Origin: Demequina soli
GTDB lineage: Bacteria > Actinomycetota > Actinomycetes > Actinomycetales > Demequinaceae
Direction of reading: 5' to 3'
NCBI RefSeq assembly: GCF_000971195.1
Contig: NZ_BBLZ01000001.1
Location: 536,386 to 600,385 of the forward strand
DNA: 64,000 nt
Positions 19,579 to 29,620 of this stretch are shown here, one piece after another (the first letter of the stretch is position 1; the number at the start of each line of letters is the position of its first letter). The notes under the pieces were generated by a model. It worked only from the letters and a program-made list of their open reading frames with translations, was not told the origin of the DNA and did no database searches. A program made the translations under genes and the position numbers.

Positions 19579-20511
19579 CTAGTCGGCGACCACCACGGTG
19601 CCGGAGGCGGGGCCCGACGCGGTGACCACCGCATCGGCCACCTTCGCGGCCTTGAGGTGCGCGGCGATCGCGAGCGCGTGCTGGCGCGAGCGCGCGAGCG
19701 CGGCGACCGTCGGCCCGGAGCCGGACACGATCGCGCCGCACGCGTCGGCGGCGTCGCACGCGTCGAGGACCGCCTCGAGCCGCGGCATGAGGGACATCGC
19801 GGGCCCCTCGAGGTCGTTGGTGAGCGCCTGGCCGAGCGCGACCGCGTCGCCGGCCATGAGCGCACGCATGAGCGCGCCGTCGACCTCGAAGTCCGACGTC
19901 GCCTGCTCGCGCGCGGCGCGCCGGCGGTCGAGCTCCGCGAACACCGTCGGGGTCGACAGCCCCTCCGACTGGGTGGCGAGCACCCAGTGGAACTCGCCGT
20001 GGGTCATCGCGGGCGTGAGCCGGTCCCCCCGGTCGAGGCCGACCGCCGTGTGGCCGTGCAGGCTGAACGGCACGTCGGCGCCGAGCCGGGCGGCGAGGGT
20101 CGCGAGCTGGGCCCGCGTCGCGCCGGCGTCCCACGCCTCCGCGCACGCGACGAGCGCGGCGGCCGCGTCGGCCGAGCCGCCCGCCATGCCGCCGGCGACC
20201 GGCACGCCCTTGACGATGCGCAGGTCCACGCCGTCGTCGATGCCGAACGTGCGCGCGAGCAGCGCGGCGGCCTTCCACGCGAGGTTGGACTCGTCGAGCG
20301 GCACCCGGGTCGCGTCGACGGGTGCCCCCGCGGGGACCTCGAGCGCGAGCGTGATCTCGCCGTCCGTGCGAGGCGTGGCCTCGACGGTCTCCCACAGGTC
20401 GAGCGCCTGGAAGACCGTGACGAGCGGGTGGTAGCCGTCCGAGGACGGTGGACCCACGGTCAGCTGAAGGTTCACCTTCGCGGGCGCCTTCGCGCGGACG
20501 GTGCGGGTCAT
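19579..20511 (-). CDS. ispE: 4-diphosphocytidyl-2-C-methyl-D-erythritol kinase
   Basis: IspE phosphorylates CDP-methylerythritol in the non-mevalonate isoprenoid pathway. The 310-residue GHMP kinase has [11 protein letters not shown] at the N-terminus, the ATP loop [17 protein letters not shown] at about 100-116, and the C-terminal [11 protein letters not shown]. It starts with an ATGA overlap to ksgA, the conserved ksgA-ispE order of actinobacteria. It is the last gene of the metG-to-ispE minus-strand block. Confidence 0.95.
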   Translation of the reverse strand: MTRTVRAKAPAKVNLQLTVGPPSSDGYHPLVTVFQALDLWETVEATPRTDGEITLALEVPAGAPVDATRVPLDESNLAWKAAALLARTFGIDDGVDLRIVKGVPVAGGMAGGSADAAAALVACAEAWDAGATRAQLATLAARLGADVPFSLHGHTAVGLDRGDRLTPAMTHGEFHWVLATQSEGLSTPTVFAELDRRRAAREQATSDFEVDGALMRALMAGDAVALGQALTNDLEGPAMSLMPRLEAVLDACDAADACGAIVSGSGPTVAALARSRQHALAIAAHLKAAKVADAVVTASGPASGTVVVAD

Positions 20512-21365
20512 GCCTCCACTGTGCCAGAGGACAGGGCCTCGGCGATGCGTGAGAAGTCCTCGACCGTGAGCTGCTCGCCGCGCGTGAGGGGCTCGATGCC
20601 CGCGGCGCGCAGCGCGGCCTCCGCCGCGGTGGCCGAGCCGGCGATGCCGGACAGCGCGCCGCGCAGCGCCTTGCGTCGCTGCGAGAAGGCCGCGTCGATC
20701 ACCGCGAACACCTCCTCGCGGCTGGCCGTGGTGCCGGGCTGCTCACGACGCTCCATGAGCACGAGGCGGCTGTCGACGCGCGGGACCGGCCAGAACACGG
20801 CGCGGCCCACGTCGCCGGCGCGGCGCACGTCGCAGTACCAGGCGGCCTTGGCCGACGGCACGCCGTAGGTGCGCGAGCCGGGCGGCGCCGCGAGACGGTC
20901 CGCGACCTCGGCCTGCACCATGACGAGCACGCGCTCGAGCGTGGGGAAGGTCTCGAGGAAGTGCAGGATCACCGGCACCGAGACGTTGTACGGCAGGTTC
21001 GCGACGAGCGCGCGGGGCTCCGAGGGCAGGCTCTCCACGCGCAGCGCGTCCTGGTGGATGACGTCGAAGCGGTCGGCGTCCTCGGGGGCGCGCTCCGCCA
21101 CCGTCGACGGCAGCGCGGCGGCGAGCACCGGGTCGATCTCGACCGCGGTGACGTCCGCGCCCGTCTCGAGCAGCGCGAGCGTCAGCGAGCCCAGCCCCGG
21201 ACCCACCTCGACCACGCGGTCGCCCGGACCGACGCCGGACAGGCGCGCGATGCGGCGCACCGTGCCGGCGTCGACCACGAAGTTCTGTCCCCACTTCTTG
21301 TGGGGAGCCGTGTCGAGCGACTGCGCGAGGAGGCGGATGTCGGTGGGACCCAGGAGGCTCGCCAC
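20508..21365 (-). CDS. rsmA: 16S rRNA dimethyladenosine transferase RsmA/KsgA
   Basis: RsmA dimethylates two adenines in helix 45 of 16S rRNA. The 285-residue enzyme has [10 protein letters not shown] near the start, SAM-binding [15 protein letters not shown], and the NLPYNVS catalytic motif (NxPY). GTG at 21365 gives an N-terminus of the expected length and lies 5 nt after the stop of the upstream secreted protein; its ribosome site is weak, which suggests re-initiation. It overlaps ispE by 4 nt. Confidence 0.95.
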   Translation of the reverse strand: MASLLGPTDIRLLAQSLDTAPHKKWGQNFVVDAGTVRRIARLSGVGPGDRVVEVGPGLGSLTLALLETGADVTAVEIDPVLAAALPSTVAERAPEDADRFDVIHQDALRVESLPSEPRALVANLPYNVSVPVILHFLETFPTLERVLVMVQAEVADRLAAPPGSRTYGVPSAKAAWYCDVRRAGDVGRAVFWPVPRVDSRLVLMERREQPGTTASREEVFAVIDAAFSQRRKALRGALSGIAGSATAAEAALRAAGIEPLTRGEQLTVEDFSRIAEALSSGTVEA

Positions 21366-21370
21366 CGGGG

Positions 21371-22225
21371 TCAGTACCAGCCCGTCGACTGCGAGTGGCC
21401 CCACGCGCCGCACGGCGTGCCGTAGCGGGCGCTGATATAGCCCAGGCCCCAGCGGATCTGGGTCGCCGCGTTGGTCTGCCAGTCCGCGCCGGCCGAGGCC
21501 ATCTTGGAGCCGGGCAGCGCCTGCGGGATGCCGTAGGCGCCGGAGCCCGCGTTGTACGCGCTCGGGTTCCAGCCTGACTCGCGGGCGAACAGCGCGTCGA
21601 GGCACGACCACTCGGAGCCGGTCCAGCCGTACATGTCGGCGGCCATCTGCTGGCCGAGCGCGCGGGCGGTACCCGGCGAGACGGCGGCGGCGGCCGGCAC
21701 GGACGACGAGCTCGAGCCCGAGGCGGTGCTGTCGGTCGTGGTGGTCGCCGGGTCCGGCTGCTCCTTGGTGCCGACGGCGATGACCTTGTCCTCCGGCTGC
21801 GCGACGGTGAGCTTGAGGGTCTCGACGCGCGAGACCTCCTTGCCGTCCACGTAGGTCACGTCGTAGGTCACGACCTGCGAGCCGGGCTTGCCCTCGGTCA
21901 CCACCTCGGTGGTGCCCTTGTCGAGGTCGGGGTCGTCCTGCTTGACCGAGCCCTGCTTGATGGAGACCTCCTTGGTCTCCGTCTTGACGACGGAGCCGTC
22001 GGCCTTGTCGGTCGCGATCTCGGGCAGGGCCGCCAGGTCGGCGGCGGTCACGTTGGTCTGGGGGTCGTCGAGCGACGGCACGGCGGCGGCTGCGATGGAG
22101 CCCACCGCGAAGGAGCCGACGGCGACGGCGACGCCGACCTGCGTCAGCACGCGGGTCCGCGCGCCGCGCCGGACACGCCGCTCGCGGCGGCCTCCGGGCA
22201 CGGGGTTGGTACGTCGGTAGCTCAC
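21371..22225 (-). CDS. Secreted G5-domain protein with lysozyme-like C-terminus (rpfB position)
   Basis: The 284-residue precursor has an Arg-rich N-terminus, one hydrophobic signal or anchor segment (about 34-56), then a G5 domain ([23 protein letters not shown]), a Thr/Ser/Ala linker and a C-terminal lysozyme-like domain. That domain contains [19 protein letters not shown], with a candidate catalytic Glu, as in SLT or Apf-type murein hydrolases. In mycobacteria this exact place before ksgA holds rpfB, which has an Rpf domain instead. The GTG at 22225 follows GAGAGGA. It probably cuts peptidoglycan during growth or resuscitation. Confidence 0.85.
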   Translation of the reverse strand: MSYRRTNPVPGGRRERRVRRGARTRVLTQVGVAVAVGSFAVGSIAAAAVPSLDDPQTNVTAADLAALPEIATDKADGSVVKTETKEVSIKQGSVKQDDPDLDKGTTEVVTEGKPGSQVVTYDVTYVDGKEVSRVETLKLTVAQPEDKVIAVGTKEQPDPATTTTDSTASGSSSSSVPAAAAVSPGTARALGQQMAADMYGWTGSEWSCLDALFARESGWNPSAYNAGSGAYGIPQALPGSKMASAGADWQTNAATQIRWGLGYISARYGTPCGAWGHSQSTGWY

Positions 22226-22351
22226 GTGGTCCTCTCGTCTCGCGACCCCGTCGGAGCCGCTCGTTCTGGAGCCCTTTGTCTCATATTGATAACGGCGATG
22301 TCCAACCCGGCTTGAGGCCAAGGTCCTGTGAGAAAGGCCACAGACCCCCGT
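22226..22351 (-). promoter_or_regulatory. AT-rich promoter region of the secreted G5 protein
   Basis: This 126-bp gap contains an unusually AT-rich patch on the minus strand, TTGGAC then TTATCAATATGAG, a plausible promoter for the G5-ksgA-ispE genes. The leader is too short for a ydaO-type riboswitch, which precedes some actinobacterial rpf genes. Confidence 0.4.
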
Positions 22352-23200
22352 CTACCAGGGACCATAGACGGCCTCGGACGTCTCCGAGATCGTCGCGCAG
22401 GCGACCCCCAGATCGACGTCGAGGACGCTCGCGACGGTCCGCATCGTCAGCGGCACGAGGTAGGGGGCGTTGGGGGCGCCGCGGTGCGGGTGCGGCGTGA
22501 GGAACGGGGCGTCGGTCTCGACCATCACGCGCGAGAGCGGCGTGACGGCGAGGGCCGCCCGCAGCCCCTCGGCGTTCTTGAAGGTGACGGTGCCGGCGAA
22601 CGACAGGTAGTAGCCGCGGTCGGCGCACACGCGCGCCATGCCGGCGTCACCGGAGAAGCAGTGGAACACGGTGACGTCGGGGGCGCCGTCGCGCGCGAGC
22701 ACGTCGAGCACCTCCGCGTGGGCGTCACGGTCGTGGATCTGGAGCGGCAGCGTCAGCTCCTTCGCGAGCGCGATGTGATCGCGGAAGGAGCGCACCTGCG
22801 CGTCGCGTCCGCCCTCCGAGGTGCGGAAGAAGTCCAGCCCCGTCTCGCCGATCGCGCGGATCCGGTCCGCCCGCGCGAGCGAGGCGATCTCCGCGAGCGC
22901 GTCGTCGTAGGAGACCCCCGACGCGTGGGTGCCGGCGGCGTGCAGCGGCGCCTCGTTCGGATGCAGCGCGATCGCGCCGAGCATCGACGGGTACGTCTCC
23001 ACCGCGGACGCCGTCCAGCGTGCCGACTCGAGCTCGCATCCCACCTGGACCACGCGGTCCACGCCCACCGCGGCGGCGTCCGCGAGGCGCCGCTCGACGG
23101 TGAGCTCCGGGTCGCCCGCCGGGTGCTCCAGGTGCGTGTGGTTGTCCACCACGGCGACCGGCAGCGCCTCCGGCGCGGGCGGCCAGGCTCCGTCCCGCAT
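22352..23200 (-). CDS. tatD: TatD-family metal-dependent DNase
   Basis: TatD-type enzymes are TIM-barrel nucleases that trim DNA 3' ends. The 282-residue product has DNHTHLEHP (HxH), the IGETGLDFFRTSEGG acidic block, QIHDRDAH, FHCFSGD and the METDAPFLTPHPHRG Asp. It starts 3 bp after the metG stop; metG-tatD pairs are common in bacteria. D-aminoacyl-tRNA deacylase activity is also known in the family. Confidence 0.93.
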   Translation of the reverse strand: MRDGAWPPAPEALPVAVVDNHTHLEHPAGDPELTVERRLADAAAVGVDRVVQVGCELESARWTASAVETYPSMLGAIALHPNEAPLHAAGTHASGVSYDDALAEIASLARADRIRAIGETGLDFFRTSEGGRDAQVRSFRDHIALAKELTLPLQIHDRDAHAEVLDVLARDGAPDVTVFHCFSGDAGMARVCADRGYYLSFAGTVTFKNAEGLRAALAVTPLSRVMVETDAPFLTPHPHRGAPNAPYLVPLTMRTVASVLDVDLGVACATISETSEAVYGPW

Positions 23201-23203
23201 CGG

Positions 23204-24991
23204 CTACTCGTCCGCCATGCGCTCGAGCTCGGCCTCGACCATCTCGTCGTCGAGCTTCTGGAAGATCGGCGACGGCGCCGGGACGACGGTGCCCGCGACC
23301 AGGTCGGTGCGGCCCCAGCCGGCCACCGACCGGTAGTCGCCCTGGATCACCGGGTAGTGGCGGTCCGCGAGGTCGAGGTCGTCGACCTCGTTCATCTGCG
23401 GCATGGGCGCGAGCACGCCGGTGCCGCCGAGCGCCTCGTGCACCTGCTGCGCGCTGTGCGGCAGGAACGGCGACATCATCGTGTTCGCGTCCGACACGAG
23501 CTGGGCCGCGACGGCGAGCACGGTCCGCATGCGCTCGGGGTCCTCGTTCTTGAGCTTCCACGGCGCCGTGTCGGCGAGGTACTTGTTCGCGTCGCCGATC
23601 ACGCGCATCGTCTCCGAGATCGCGGCGCGCTGGCGCTGCGTGCGGATGTGATCGCCCACGGTCGCGAACGCGCCCTCGGAGGCCGCGAGCGCGGCGCGGT
23701 CGACGTCCTGCAGATCGCCGAGCGCGGGGATCTCGCCCACGTTCTTGTGCAGCAGGGACGCGGTGCGGTTGACCAGGTTGCCCCAGCCGGCGACCAGCTC
23801 GTCGTTGTTGCGGCGCTTGAACTCGGACCACGTGAAGTCGGCGTCCGAGGTCTCGGGGCCGGCGACGGCGATGAAGTAGCGCAGCGCGTCGGGCTGGTAG
23901 CGCGACAGCATGTCGCGCACGTAGATGACGTGGCCGCGCGAGCTTGAGAACTTCGCGGACTCCATGGTGAGGAACTCGCTCGAGACCACCTCGGTGGGCA
24001 GCTGCAGGTCGCCGAACTCGCTGAGCGAGCCGCCGCGCGCGCCGCGGCCGTTGGCAGCGATGAGCTCGCCGGGCCAGATCTGCGAGTGGAAGGTGATGTT
24101 GTCCTTGCCCATGAAGTAGTAGGACAGGGCCTCGGGGTTGTTCCACCACTGGCGCCACGCGTCGGGGTCGCCCTCGCGGCGCGCCCACTCGATGGACGCC
24201 GAGAGGTAGCCGATGACCGCGTCGAACCACACGTAGAGGCGCTTGGCGGGGTTGTCCTCCCAGCCCTCGAGCGGGACAGGGATGCCCCAGTCGATGTCGC
24301 GGGTCATCGCGCGAGGGCGCACGTCCGCCAGCAGGTTCTTGGAGAAGTTCATGACGTTGGGGCGCCAGCCGTGCCGCGAGCCGAGCCAGTCGGTCAGCGG
24401 CTGGACGAGCGCCGGCAGGTCGAGGAAGAAGTGCTCGGTCTCGATGAACTTGGGCGTCTCGCCGTTGATGCGGCTGTGCGGGTTCTTGAGGTCGATCGCG
24501 TCGAGCTGGTTGCCGCAGCTGTCGCACTGGTCGCCGCGCGCGCCGTCGTAGCCGCAGATCGGGCACGTGCCCTCGATGTAGCGGTCGGGCAGCGTGCGGC
24601 CGGTCGACGGGGAGATCGCGCCGCGCGTGGTCTCCGAGATCATGTAGCCGTTCGCGTGCACGGCCTTGAACATGGCCTGCGCGACGGCGTAGTGGTTGCC
24701 CGTGGTGGTGCGCGTGAAGAGGTCGTAGGACAGGCCCAGCTGGGTGAGGTCCTCGACGATCACGCGGTTGTAGCGGTCCGCCAGCTCCTGCGGCGTCACG
24801 CCCTCGCCCTCGGCCTGCACGAGGATCGGGGTGCCGTGCTCGTCGGTGCCCGACACCATGAGCACGTCGTGGCCCGCGAGGCGCATGTACCGGGAGAAGA
24901 CGTCCGAGGGGACGCCGAAGCCGGCGACGTGGCCGATGTGACGGGGGCCGTTGGCGTACGGCCAGGCGACCGCGGACAGGATGCGTGACAT
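23204..24991 (-). CDS. metG: Methionyl-tRNA synthetase
   Basis: MetRS charges tRNA-Met. The 595-residue class I synthetase has the HIGH block ([12 protein letters not shown]), a four-Cys zinc knuckle ([18 protein letters not shown]) in the connective peptide, and the KMSKS-equivalent KFSSSRG. The C-terminus is an anticodon-binding helical domain; no EMAP/Trbp111 extension is present. I chose ATG 24991 because AGGA lies 8 nt upstream; another ATG at 25000 adds three residues and lacks spacing. Confidence 0.96.
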   Translation of the reverse strand: MSRILSAVAWPYANGPRHIGHVAGFGVPSDVFSRYMRLAGHDVLMVSGTDEHGTPILVQAEGEGVTPQELADRYNRVIVEDLTQLGLSYDLFTRTTTGNHYAVAQAMFKAVHANGYMISETTRGAISPSTGRTLPDRYIEGTCPICGYDGARGDQCDSCGNQLDAIDLKNPHSRINGETPKFIETEHFFLDLPALVQPLTDWLGSRHGWRPNVMNFSKNLLADVRPRAMTRDIDWGIPVPLEGWEDNPAKRLYVWFDAVIGYLSASIEWARREGDPDAWRQWWNNPEALSYYFMGKDNITFHSQIWPGELIAANGRGARGGSLSEFGDLQLPTEVVSSEFLTMESAKFSSSRGHVIYVRDMLSRYQPDALRYFIAVAGPETSDADFTWSEFKRRNNDELVAGWGNLVNRTASLLHKNVGEIPALGDLQDVDRAALAASEGAFATVGDHIRTQRQRAAISETMRVIGDANKYLADTAPWKLKNEDPERMRTVLAVAAQLVSDANTMMSPFLPHSAQQVHEALGGTGVLAPMPQMNEVDDLDLADRHYPVIQGDYRSVAGWGRTDLVAGTVVPAPSPIFQKLDDEMVEAELERMADE

Positions 24992-25069
24992 GGCGTCCAT
25001 CCTAGTGTTCGCGGGAGGTGCCCCCGTGGGCCGTCCGGCCGGGGGACGATGCGGGGCGCGGCGGGGCCG

Positions 25070-25927
25070 TCAGCGGTAGTCGGGCGCGGGGTCGAGCCCG
25101 AAGACGCGCTCGAGGGTGGTCTCCCCCGCCCGGTGCATCCACGTGGCGAGCTCGACGCCGACGAACCGCAGGTGCCACGGCTCGTAGATGTAGCCGGTGA
25201 CGTCCCGCTCGTCGTCGGGGTAGCGCACGATGAACCCGTGCTCCCACGCGTGCGCCGCGACGAAGCGTCCGGCCGCGGTGTCCGCGAAGCACGCCTCGAG
25301 GCGGCAGCCGTCCGCCTGGATGTCGGCGGCGAGGCCGGTCTGGTGCTCGGAGTAGCCCGGCCGCGCCGAGAACATGTCGGCGGCCTCCCGGCCGCGATCG
25401 GCGACGTAGCCGTCGTAGAGAGAGGCCTGCAGGTCGTGGTCGCGGTAGCCGGTGGTGATGGTGAAGCCCGCGCCCGCGTCGACGGCCTCCGCGTGGAGGG
25501 CGGTCATCGCCGCGGCGGCGTCGGCGCGCATCGTCGCCCCGCCGGGCACGTCCGCGACCGCCTGCAGGTCGTCGGGCGCGTAGTCCTGCGGGTCGAGCGG
25601 CCGCACCTTGTTCACCACCACCCAGACGGAGCCCGGATCGTCGACGCTGTGGGCCGTGAGGTCGAGGGGAGGCGTGACCGCGGCGGCCGCGGTCGCGTCG
25701 GGCGCGGCCGAGGCGACGCCGGCGACCGGGGACGCGCTCGCGGCGGGCGTCGGCGACGCGCTCGCGACGGGGGTGGCGCTGGGGGCGGGGCTCTCCGTCG
25801 CGACCGGGATCGCGCGGGACGCGTTCCACTGGTCGGTGAACGCGCCCGCGATGATGCCGAGCGCGAAGCAGGCGACGGCGACGGTGACGGCGGGGACCCG
25901 CGGTCGCGCCGCCTCGCCCGCGGTCAT
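25070..25927 (-). CDS. D-alanyl-D-alanine carboxypeptidase, VanY family
   Basis: The 285-residue protein has one N-terminal membrane anchor (VTVAVACFALGIIAGAF), a long Ala/Pro/Ser/Thr linker to about residue 90, and a zinc peptidase domain outside the membrane. The metal motifs SEHQTGLAADI (SxHxxGxAxD) and EPWHLRF (ExWH) are intact. VanY enzymes remove the terminal D-Ala from peptidoglycan stems. Its ATG overlaps the rsmI stop (ATGA), so the two are co-translated despite unrelated roles. Confidence 0.92.
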   Translation of the reverse strand: MTAGEAARPRVPAVTVAVACFALGIIAGAFTDQWNASRAIPVATESPAPSATPVASASPTPAASASPVAGVASAAPDATAAAAVTPPLDLTAHSVDDPGSVWVVVNKVRPLDPQDYAPDDLQAVADVPGGATMRADAAAAMTALHAEAVDAGAGFTITTGYRDHDLQASLYDGYVADRGREAADMFSARPGYSEHQTGLAADIQADGCRLEACFADTAAGRFVAAHAWEHGFIVRYPDDERDVTGYIYEPWHLRFVGVELATWMHRAGETTLERVFGLDPAPDYR

Positions 25928-26763
25928 CCCGAGGCCCGTGCCGCGAGGACGGCCGCGTACAGCTCGCGGCTCGGCACGCCGGCGGTCGCGGCGACGTCGT
26001 TGACGGCGGCCTTGGCCCGCTCGCCGGCGGCGACGCGCGCGAGGACCTCGGCGACGAGGGCGGGCACGCCGGGGGCCTCGGCCGGGCGGCCGGCCACGGT
26101 GACGACGATCTCCCCGCGCGGCTCCTCCGCGACGGCCCAGCCGGCGAGCTCGGCGAGCGTGCCGCGGCGGGTCTCCTCGTACGTCTTGGTGATCTCGCGC
26201 GAGACGGCGGCGCGGCGTTCCCCTCCCCACGCCTCGGCCATGGCGGTCAGCGTCGCCGCGAGCCGGTGCGGCGCCTCGAAGAAGACGAGCGTGCGGTCCT
26301 CGGTGGCGAGGGACGCGAGCCGGGCGGCGCGCTCGCCGCCCTTGCGGGGCAGGAAGCCCTCGAACGCGAAGCGGTCGGTCGGCAGCCCGGAGAGCGCGAG
26401 CGCGGCGAGCGCGGCGGAAGGTCCGGGCAGCACGGTCACGTCGACGCCGGCCGCCGCGGCGGCCTCGACCACGCGGAAGCCCGGGTCGGACACGGCCGGC
26501 ATGCCCGCATCGGACACCACGACGACGGTGTCGCCCGCGGCGGCACGCTCGACCAGCGCGGCGGCGGAGTCGCCCTCGTTGTGGTCGTGGTGGGCGACCG
26601 TGTCGCCCGCGATGCGGATCCCGAGGCGCCCGGCGAGGTCGCGCAGGCGGCGCGTGTCCTCGGCGGCGACCACGTCGGCGGTCGCGAGCGCCTCGCGCAG
26701 CCGATCGGACGCGTCGCCGACGTTGCCGATGGGCGTCGCGGCGAGCACGATCCGTCCTGTCAT
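25924..26763 (-). CDS. rsmI: 16S rRNA 2'-O-methyltransferase RsmI
   Basis: RsmI methylates C1402 of 16S rRNA. The 279-residue tetrapyrrole-methylase-fold protein has ATPIGNVGDAS at the start, AEDTRRLRDL, SDAGMPAVSDPG, LPGPSAALAALALSGLP and FEGFLPRKGGERAARL. It is divergent from pmt, the arrangement found across actinobacteria. ATG at 26763 follows a G-rich GTGGGGGC; the first residues match the family start MTGRIVLAATP. Confidence 0.95.
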   Translation of the reverse strand: MTGRIVLAATPIGNVGDASDRLREALATADVVAAEDTRRLRDLAGRLGIRIAGDTVAHHDHNEGDSAAALVERAAAGDTVVVVSDAGMPAVSDPGFRVVEAAAAAGVDVTVLPGPSAALAALALSGLPTDRFAFEGFLPRKGGERAARLASLATEDRTLVFFEAPHRLAATLTAMAEAWGGERRAAVSREITKTYEETRRGTLAELAGWAVAEEPRGEIVVTVAGRPAEAPGVPALVAEVLARVAAGERAKAAVNDVAATAGVPSRELYAAVLAARASG

Positions 26764-26814
26764 GCCCCCACTTTCGCACACGCCGTGCCGCATCCGGCCC
26801 GGAGCCCGCGCGGA

Positions 26815-26826
26815 TAGGCTTCGCGT
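26815..26826 (+). promoter_or_regulatory. -10 box of a probable leaderless pmt promoter
   Basis: TAGGCT (26815-26820) is followed by 6 nt and then the GTG start at 26827, with no ribosome-binding site. Confidence 0.45.
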
Positions 26827-28344
26827 GTGAATCTCGCCACGTTGTGGCGCTGGCGCGGCGCCCTCATGGCGACCGGCGTCGGCGTGCTCGCCGCCATCCT
26901 CCGGCTCGCCTCGCTGTCGCAGCCCCACGCGCTCGTCTTCGACGAGGTGTTCTACGCGCGCGGCGCCTTCTCCCTCACCGAGCTCGGGTACGAGGGGAAG
27001 TGGACGGGCGACGACTCCCTGTTCGCGACGGGTGACACCTCGGGCCTCACCGCCCAGGGTGACTTCGTGGTCCACCCGATGGTGGGCAAGCTGCTCATCG
27101 CGCTCGGCATCGAGCTGTTCGGCAACTCGCCGTTCGGGTGGCGCGCGGTCGGGGCCGTCCTGGGCTCGCTGCTGGCCGTCCTGATCGCGCTCGCCGCGCG
27201 CCGCCTGTTCCGCTCGACGCTGTGGGGCGGCGTCGCCGGCGTGCTCGTCGCGGTGGACGGCGAGGCGATCGTGCTGTCGCGCACCGCGCTCCTGGACGGC
27301 TTCCTCGCCTTCTTCGTCGGCCTGGGGTTCTGGCTGCTCGTGGTCGACCGCGACCGGACGCGCGTGCGGCTCGAGACCGGAGCCGCCGAGGAGCGCACCA
27401 TGCTCGGGCTGGCGGACGATGCGCCGCTCCCGGGCATCGGTCCCCTCACCGGGATCCGGTGGTGGCGCCTCGGCGCGATCCTGGCGTTCTCGCTCGCGGG
27501 GTCGGTGAAGTGGAACGGCTTCTACTTCGCGGCGGTGCTGCTGGTGCTGTCCGTCGTGTGGGACGCGGTCGCGCGCCGGGAGCTGGGCGCGACCCGGTGG
27601 TTCACCGGGACGCTCGCGAGCGCGTTCCCCGCGGGCCTCGCCACCGTCGTCATCGCGCCCGTCGTGTACGTCGGGACGTGGGCGAACTGGTTCCTCACCA
27701 ACGGCTCGTACGACCGCCACTGGGCGGAGTCCCACCCCGGCGAGGGCGTGACGTGGCTGCCCGACGCCCTCAACTCGCTGATCCACTACCACCAGCAGAT
27801 GTGGGTCTTCCACACCGGGCTCACGACGCCGCACAACTACATGTCGAACCCGTGGCTGTGGCTGGTGCAGTGGCGCCCGACCGCCTTCTACTTCGAGGAC
27901 GTGCCCGACGCCGACTGCGGCGCGGCGCGATGCGTCTCGGCGATCCACGCGCTGGGCAACCCGCTCATCTGGTGGCTCGCGACCGCGGCGCTCGCGTGGG
28001 CGCTGTGGCGCGTGATCCGCCGCGGCGACGTCCTCGCGCTGTCGGTCTCCGCCGGCGTGCTCGCGGGCTGGCTGCCGTGGCTGCCGTACGCCTACCGCAC
28101 CATCTTCACGTTCTACTCGGTCGCGTTCATGCCGTTCATGATCCTCACGCTCGTGTGGGCGATGCGGCGCGTCGCCCAGCCCGACCGGCTCGAGGGCGGG
28201 TGGTCGCGCGGCGGCACGATCGCGGTCGGCTGCGCGGTGGCGGCGATCCTCGTGGTGTCCGGCTTCTTCATCCCGCTGTGGGTGGGCACGCCGATCCCGT
28301 TCCGGTACTGGCAGACCCACATGTGGCTGCCGAGCTGGATCTGA
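26827..28344 (+). CDS. pmt: Polyprenyl-phosphate-mannose protein O-mannosyltransferase (GT39)
   Basis: Pmt moves mannose from a polyprenyl-phosphate donor to Ser/Thr of exported proteins. The 505-residue integral membrane protein has the first-loop acidic motif FDEVFYARGAF (Asp-Glu catalytic pair), about ten hydrophobic helices and the C-terminal WLPYAYRTIFTFYSVAFMPF block. It is divergent from rsmI by 63 bp, as is standard in actinobacteria. The GTG has a -10 hexamer directly in front. Ala/Ser/Thr/Pro linkers in the lipoproteins and VanY nearby are the kind of sites it modifies. Confidence 0.94.
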   Translation: MNLATLWRWRGALMATGVGVLAAILRLASLSQPHALVFDEVFYARGAFSLTELGYEGKWTGDDSLFATGDTSGLTAQGDFVVHPMVGKLLIALGIELFGNSPFGWRAVGAVLGSLLAVLIALAARRLFRSTLWGGVAGVLVAVDGEAIVLSRTALLDGFLAFFVGLGFWLLVVDRDRTRVRLETGAAEERTMLGLADDAPLPGIGPLTGIRWWRLGAILAFSLAGSVKWNGFYFAAVLLVLSVVWDAVARRELGATRWFTGTLASAFPAGLATVVIAPVVYVGTWANWFLTNGSYDRHWAESHPGEGVTWLPDALNSLIHYHQQMWVFHTGLTTPHNYMSNPWLWLVQWRPTAFYFEDVPDADCGAARCVSAIHALGNPLIWWLATAALAWALWRVIRRGDVLALSVSAGVLAGWLPWLPYAYRTIFTFYSVAFMPFMILTLVWAMRRVAQPDRLEGGWSRGGTIAVGCAVAAILVVSGFFIPLWVGTPIPFRYWQTHMWLPSWI

Positions 28345-28350
28345 TCCGCG

Positions 28351-28794
28351 TCAGGCCTGACGGCTCTCCACGAGCCGCGACAGGATGATCGCGCTGCGGG
28401 TCTTGTCGACCTGCGGCGCGAGCCTGACGCGCTCGAGCGCCTCCTCGAGGTCCGCCATGGTCGCGGCGCGCAGCCGCACGATGGCGTCCGCCTGCCCCGT
28501 CACGGTGAACGCCTCGACGACGTTCGGGATGGACGCGAGGATGCGACGCAGCTCCTCGGGTCCGACCGTGCCCGTGCAGAACACCTCGACGTACGCCTCG
28601 GTGCCCGCGCCGTCGAGCGCGGGATCGATCCTCACATGGAACCCCTGGATCACGCGTTCCGCGACCATCCGGTCGACGCGACGCTTCACCGCGGAGGGCG
28701 ACAGGCCGATGCGCAGGCCCATCTCCGCGTAGCTCGCGCGGCCGTCCCGCCGCAGCTCGTCGATGATCCTTCGGTCCAGGTCGTCGAGCGACAT
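28351..28794 (-). CDS. Lrp/AsnC-family transcriptional regulator
   Basis: The 147-residue regulator has an N-terminal helix-turn-helix (LDDLDRRIIDELRRDGRASY, then IGLSPSAVKRRVDRMV) and a C-terminal RAM effector domain (EAYVEVFCTGTVGPEEL, VTGQADAIVRLRA). Such proteins sense amino acids as octamers. ATG at 28794 follows GGGGGAGAAGA. It converges on pmt and is divergent from the HdeD gene, 229 bp away. Confidence 0.92.
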   Translation of the reverse strand: MSLDDLDRRIIDELRRDGRASYAEMGLRIGLSPSAVKRRVDRMVAERVIQGFHVRIDPALDGAGTEAYVEVFCTGTVGPEELRRILASIPNVVEAFTVTGQADAIVRLRAATMADLEEALERVRLAPQVDKTRSAIILSRLVESRQA

Positions 28795-28973
28795 TCTTCT
28801 CCCCCCTCGCAAGCAACCTGCATCCGGAGGTCCATCCTCGCACGTAATCGGCGCGTTCGGCACAAATCCGTCACGGTTCTCACGTAGGCCCCGGGCGGTG
28901 GGCACCCCGAGGCGGCGCCGGCACCCCTCGTACCGGCCGGATCCCGGGTCCGTCACGCGGCGCCGCGCCGACG

Positions 28974-28979
28974 GTAGCG
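28974..28979 (+). promoter_or_regulatory. -10 box for hdeD-like gene
   Basis: TAGCGT 45 nt before the ATG at 29024, with GAGAGGAG as ribosome site. The rest of the 229-bp gap to the Lrp gene shows no other clear signal. Confidence 0.35.
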
Positions 28980-29023
28980 TGAGAGCAGCCACCCCGCGCG
29001 CGCGGGGCGCGAGAGGAGCCGTC

Positions 29024-29620
29024 ATGCAGGAGACCAGGCAGTTCAGCTTCGAGATGGACCCGGCGGAGCTGACCTCCCGAGCCGTCACCGCGGTGCGCGT
29101 GGTGTTCGCGGTGCTCGGCGTCATCGCCCTCGGCGTGGGCATCGCGCTGCTCGTGTGGCCCGGCCACACGCTCGCCGCGGCCGCCGCGCTCATGGGCGTC
29201 TACTTCCTCCTCGCGGGCGTGGTGCGCATCGCCATGGGCGTGCTCGGCACGTCGCTCACGGGCAGCCATCGCACGCTCGCCATCATCCTGGGCCTGCTCA
29301 TGCTCGTCGCCGGCGTGGTGATGCTGCGCAACCTCGAGGCCTCGGCCGCCGTGCTGCTGCTCGTGGTCGCGATCACGATCGGCCTCGGCTGGATCATCGA
29401 CGGCATCATGGTGCTCGTCGAGTCCGGCAGGGCCCGTTCGCGCGGATGGGCGATCGCCTACGGCACCATCGGCGTCCTCGCCGGCATCGTGGTCCTCGCC
29501 TCGCCCGCCATCACCGCGACCGTGCTCGTGTGGATCGCGGGCTTCGTGTTCGTGCTGCTCGGCATCGTCGGCCTCGTGCGCGCCTTCACGCTCGGCCGCG
29601 GGCTCGAGGGCTCCCGATGA
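29024..29620 (+). CDS. HdeD/DUF308 family membrane protein
   Basis: The 198-residue protein has six hydrophobic helices in three hairpins (ALGVGIALLVWPGHTLAAAAAL, MGVYFLLAGVVRI, and so on), the HdeD/DUF308 layout linked to acid or envelope stress in enterobacteria. The repeated WPG and SPA turns between helices are typical. ATG at 29024 follows GAGAGGAG. It overlaps the next gene by 4 nt (ATGA), so both membrane proteins are produced together. Confidence 0.85.
   Translation: MQETRQFSFEMDPAELTSRAVTAVRVVFAVLGVIALGVGIALLVWPGHTLAAAAALMGVYFLLAGVVRIAMGVLGTSLTGSHRTLAIILGLLMLVAGVVMLRNLEASAAVLLLVVAITIGLGWIIDGIMVLVESGRARSRGWAIAYGTIGVLAGIVVLASPAITATVLVWIAGFVFVLLGIVGLVRAFTLGRGLEGSR

Noticed and set aside
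22226..22351. ydaO (c-di-AMP) riboswitch upstream of the rpf-like gene
   Set aside because: The gap is too short and the conserved motifs are not visible.
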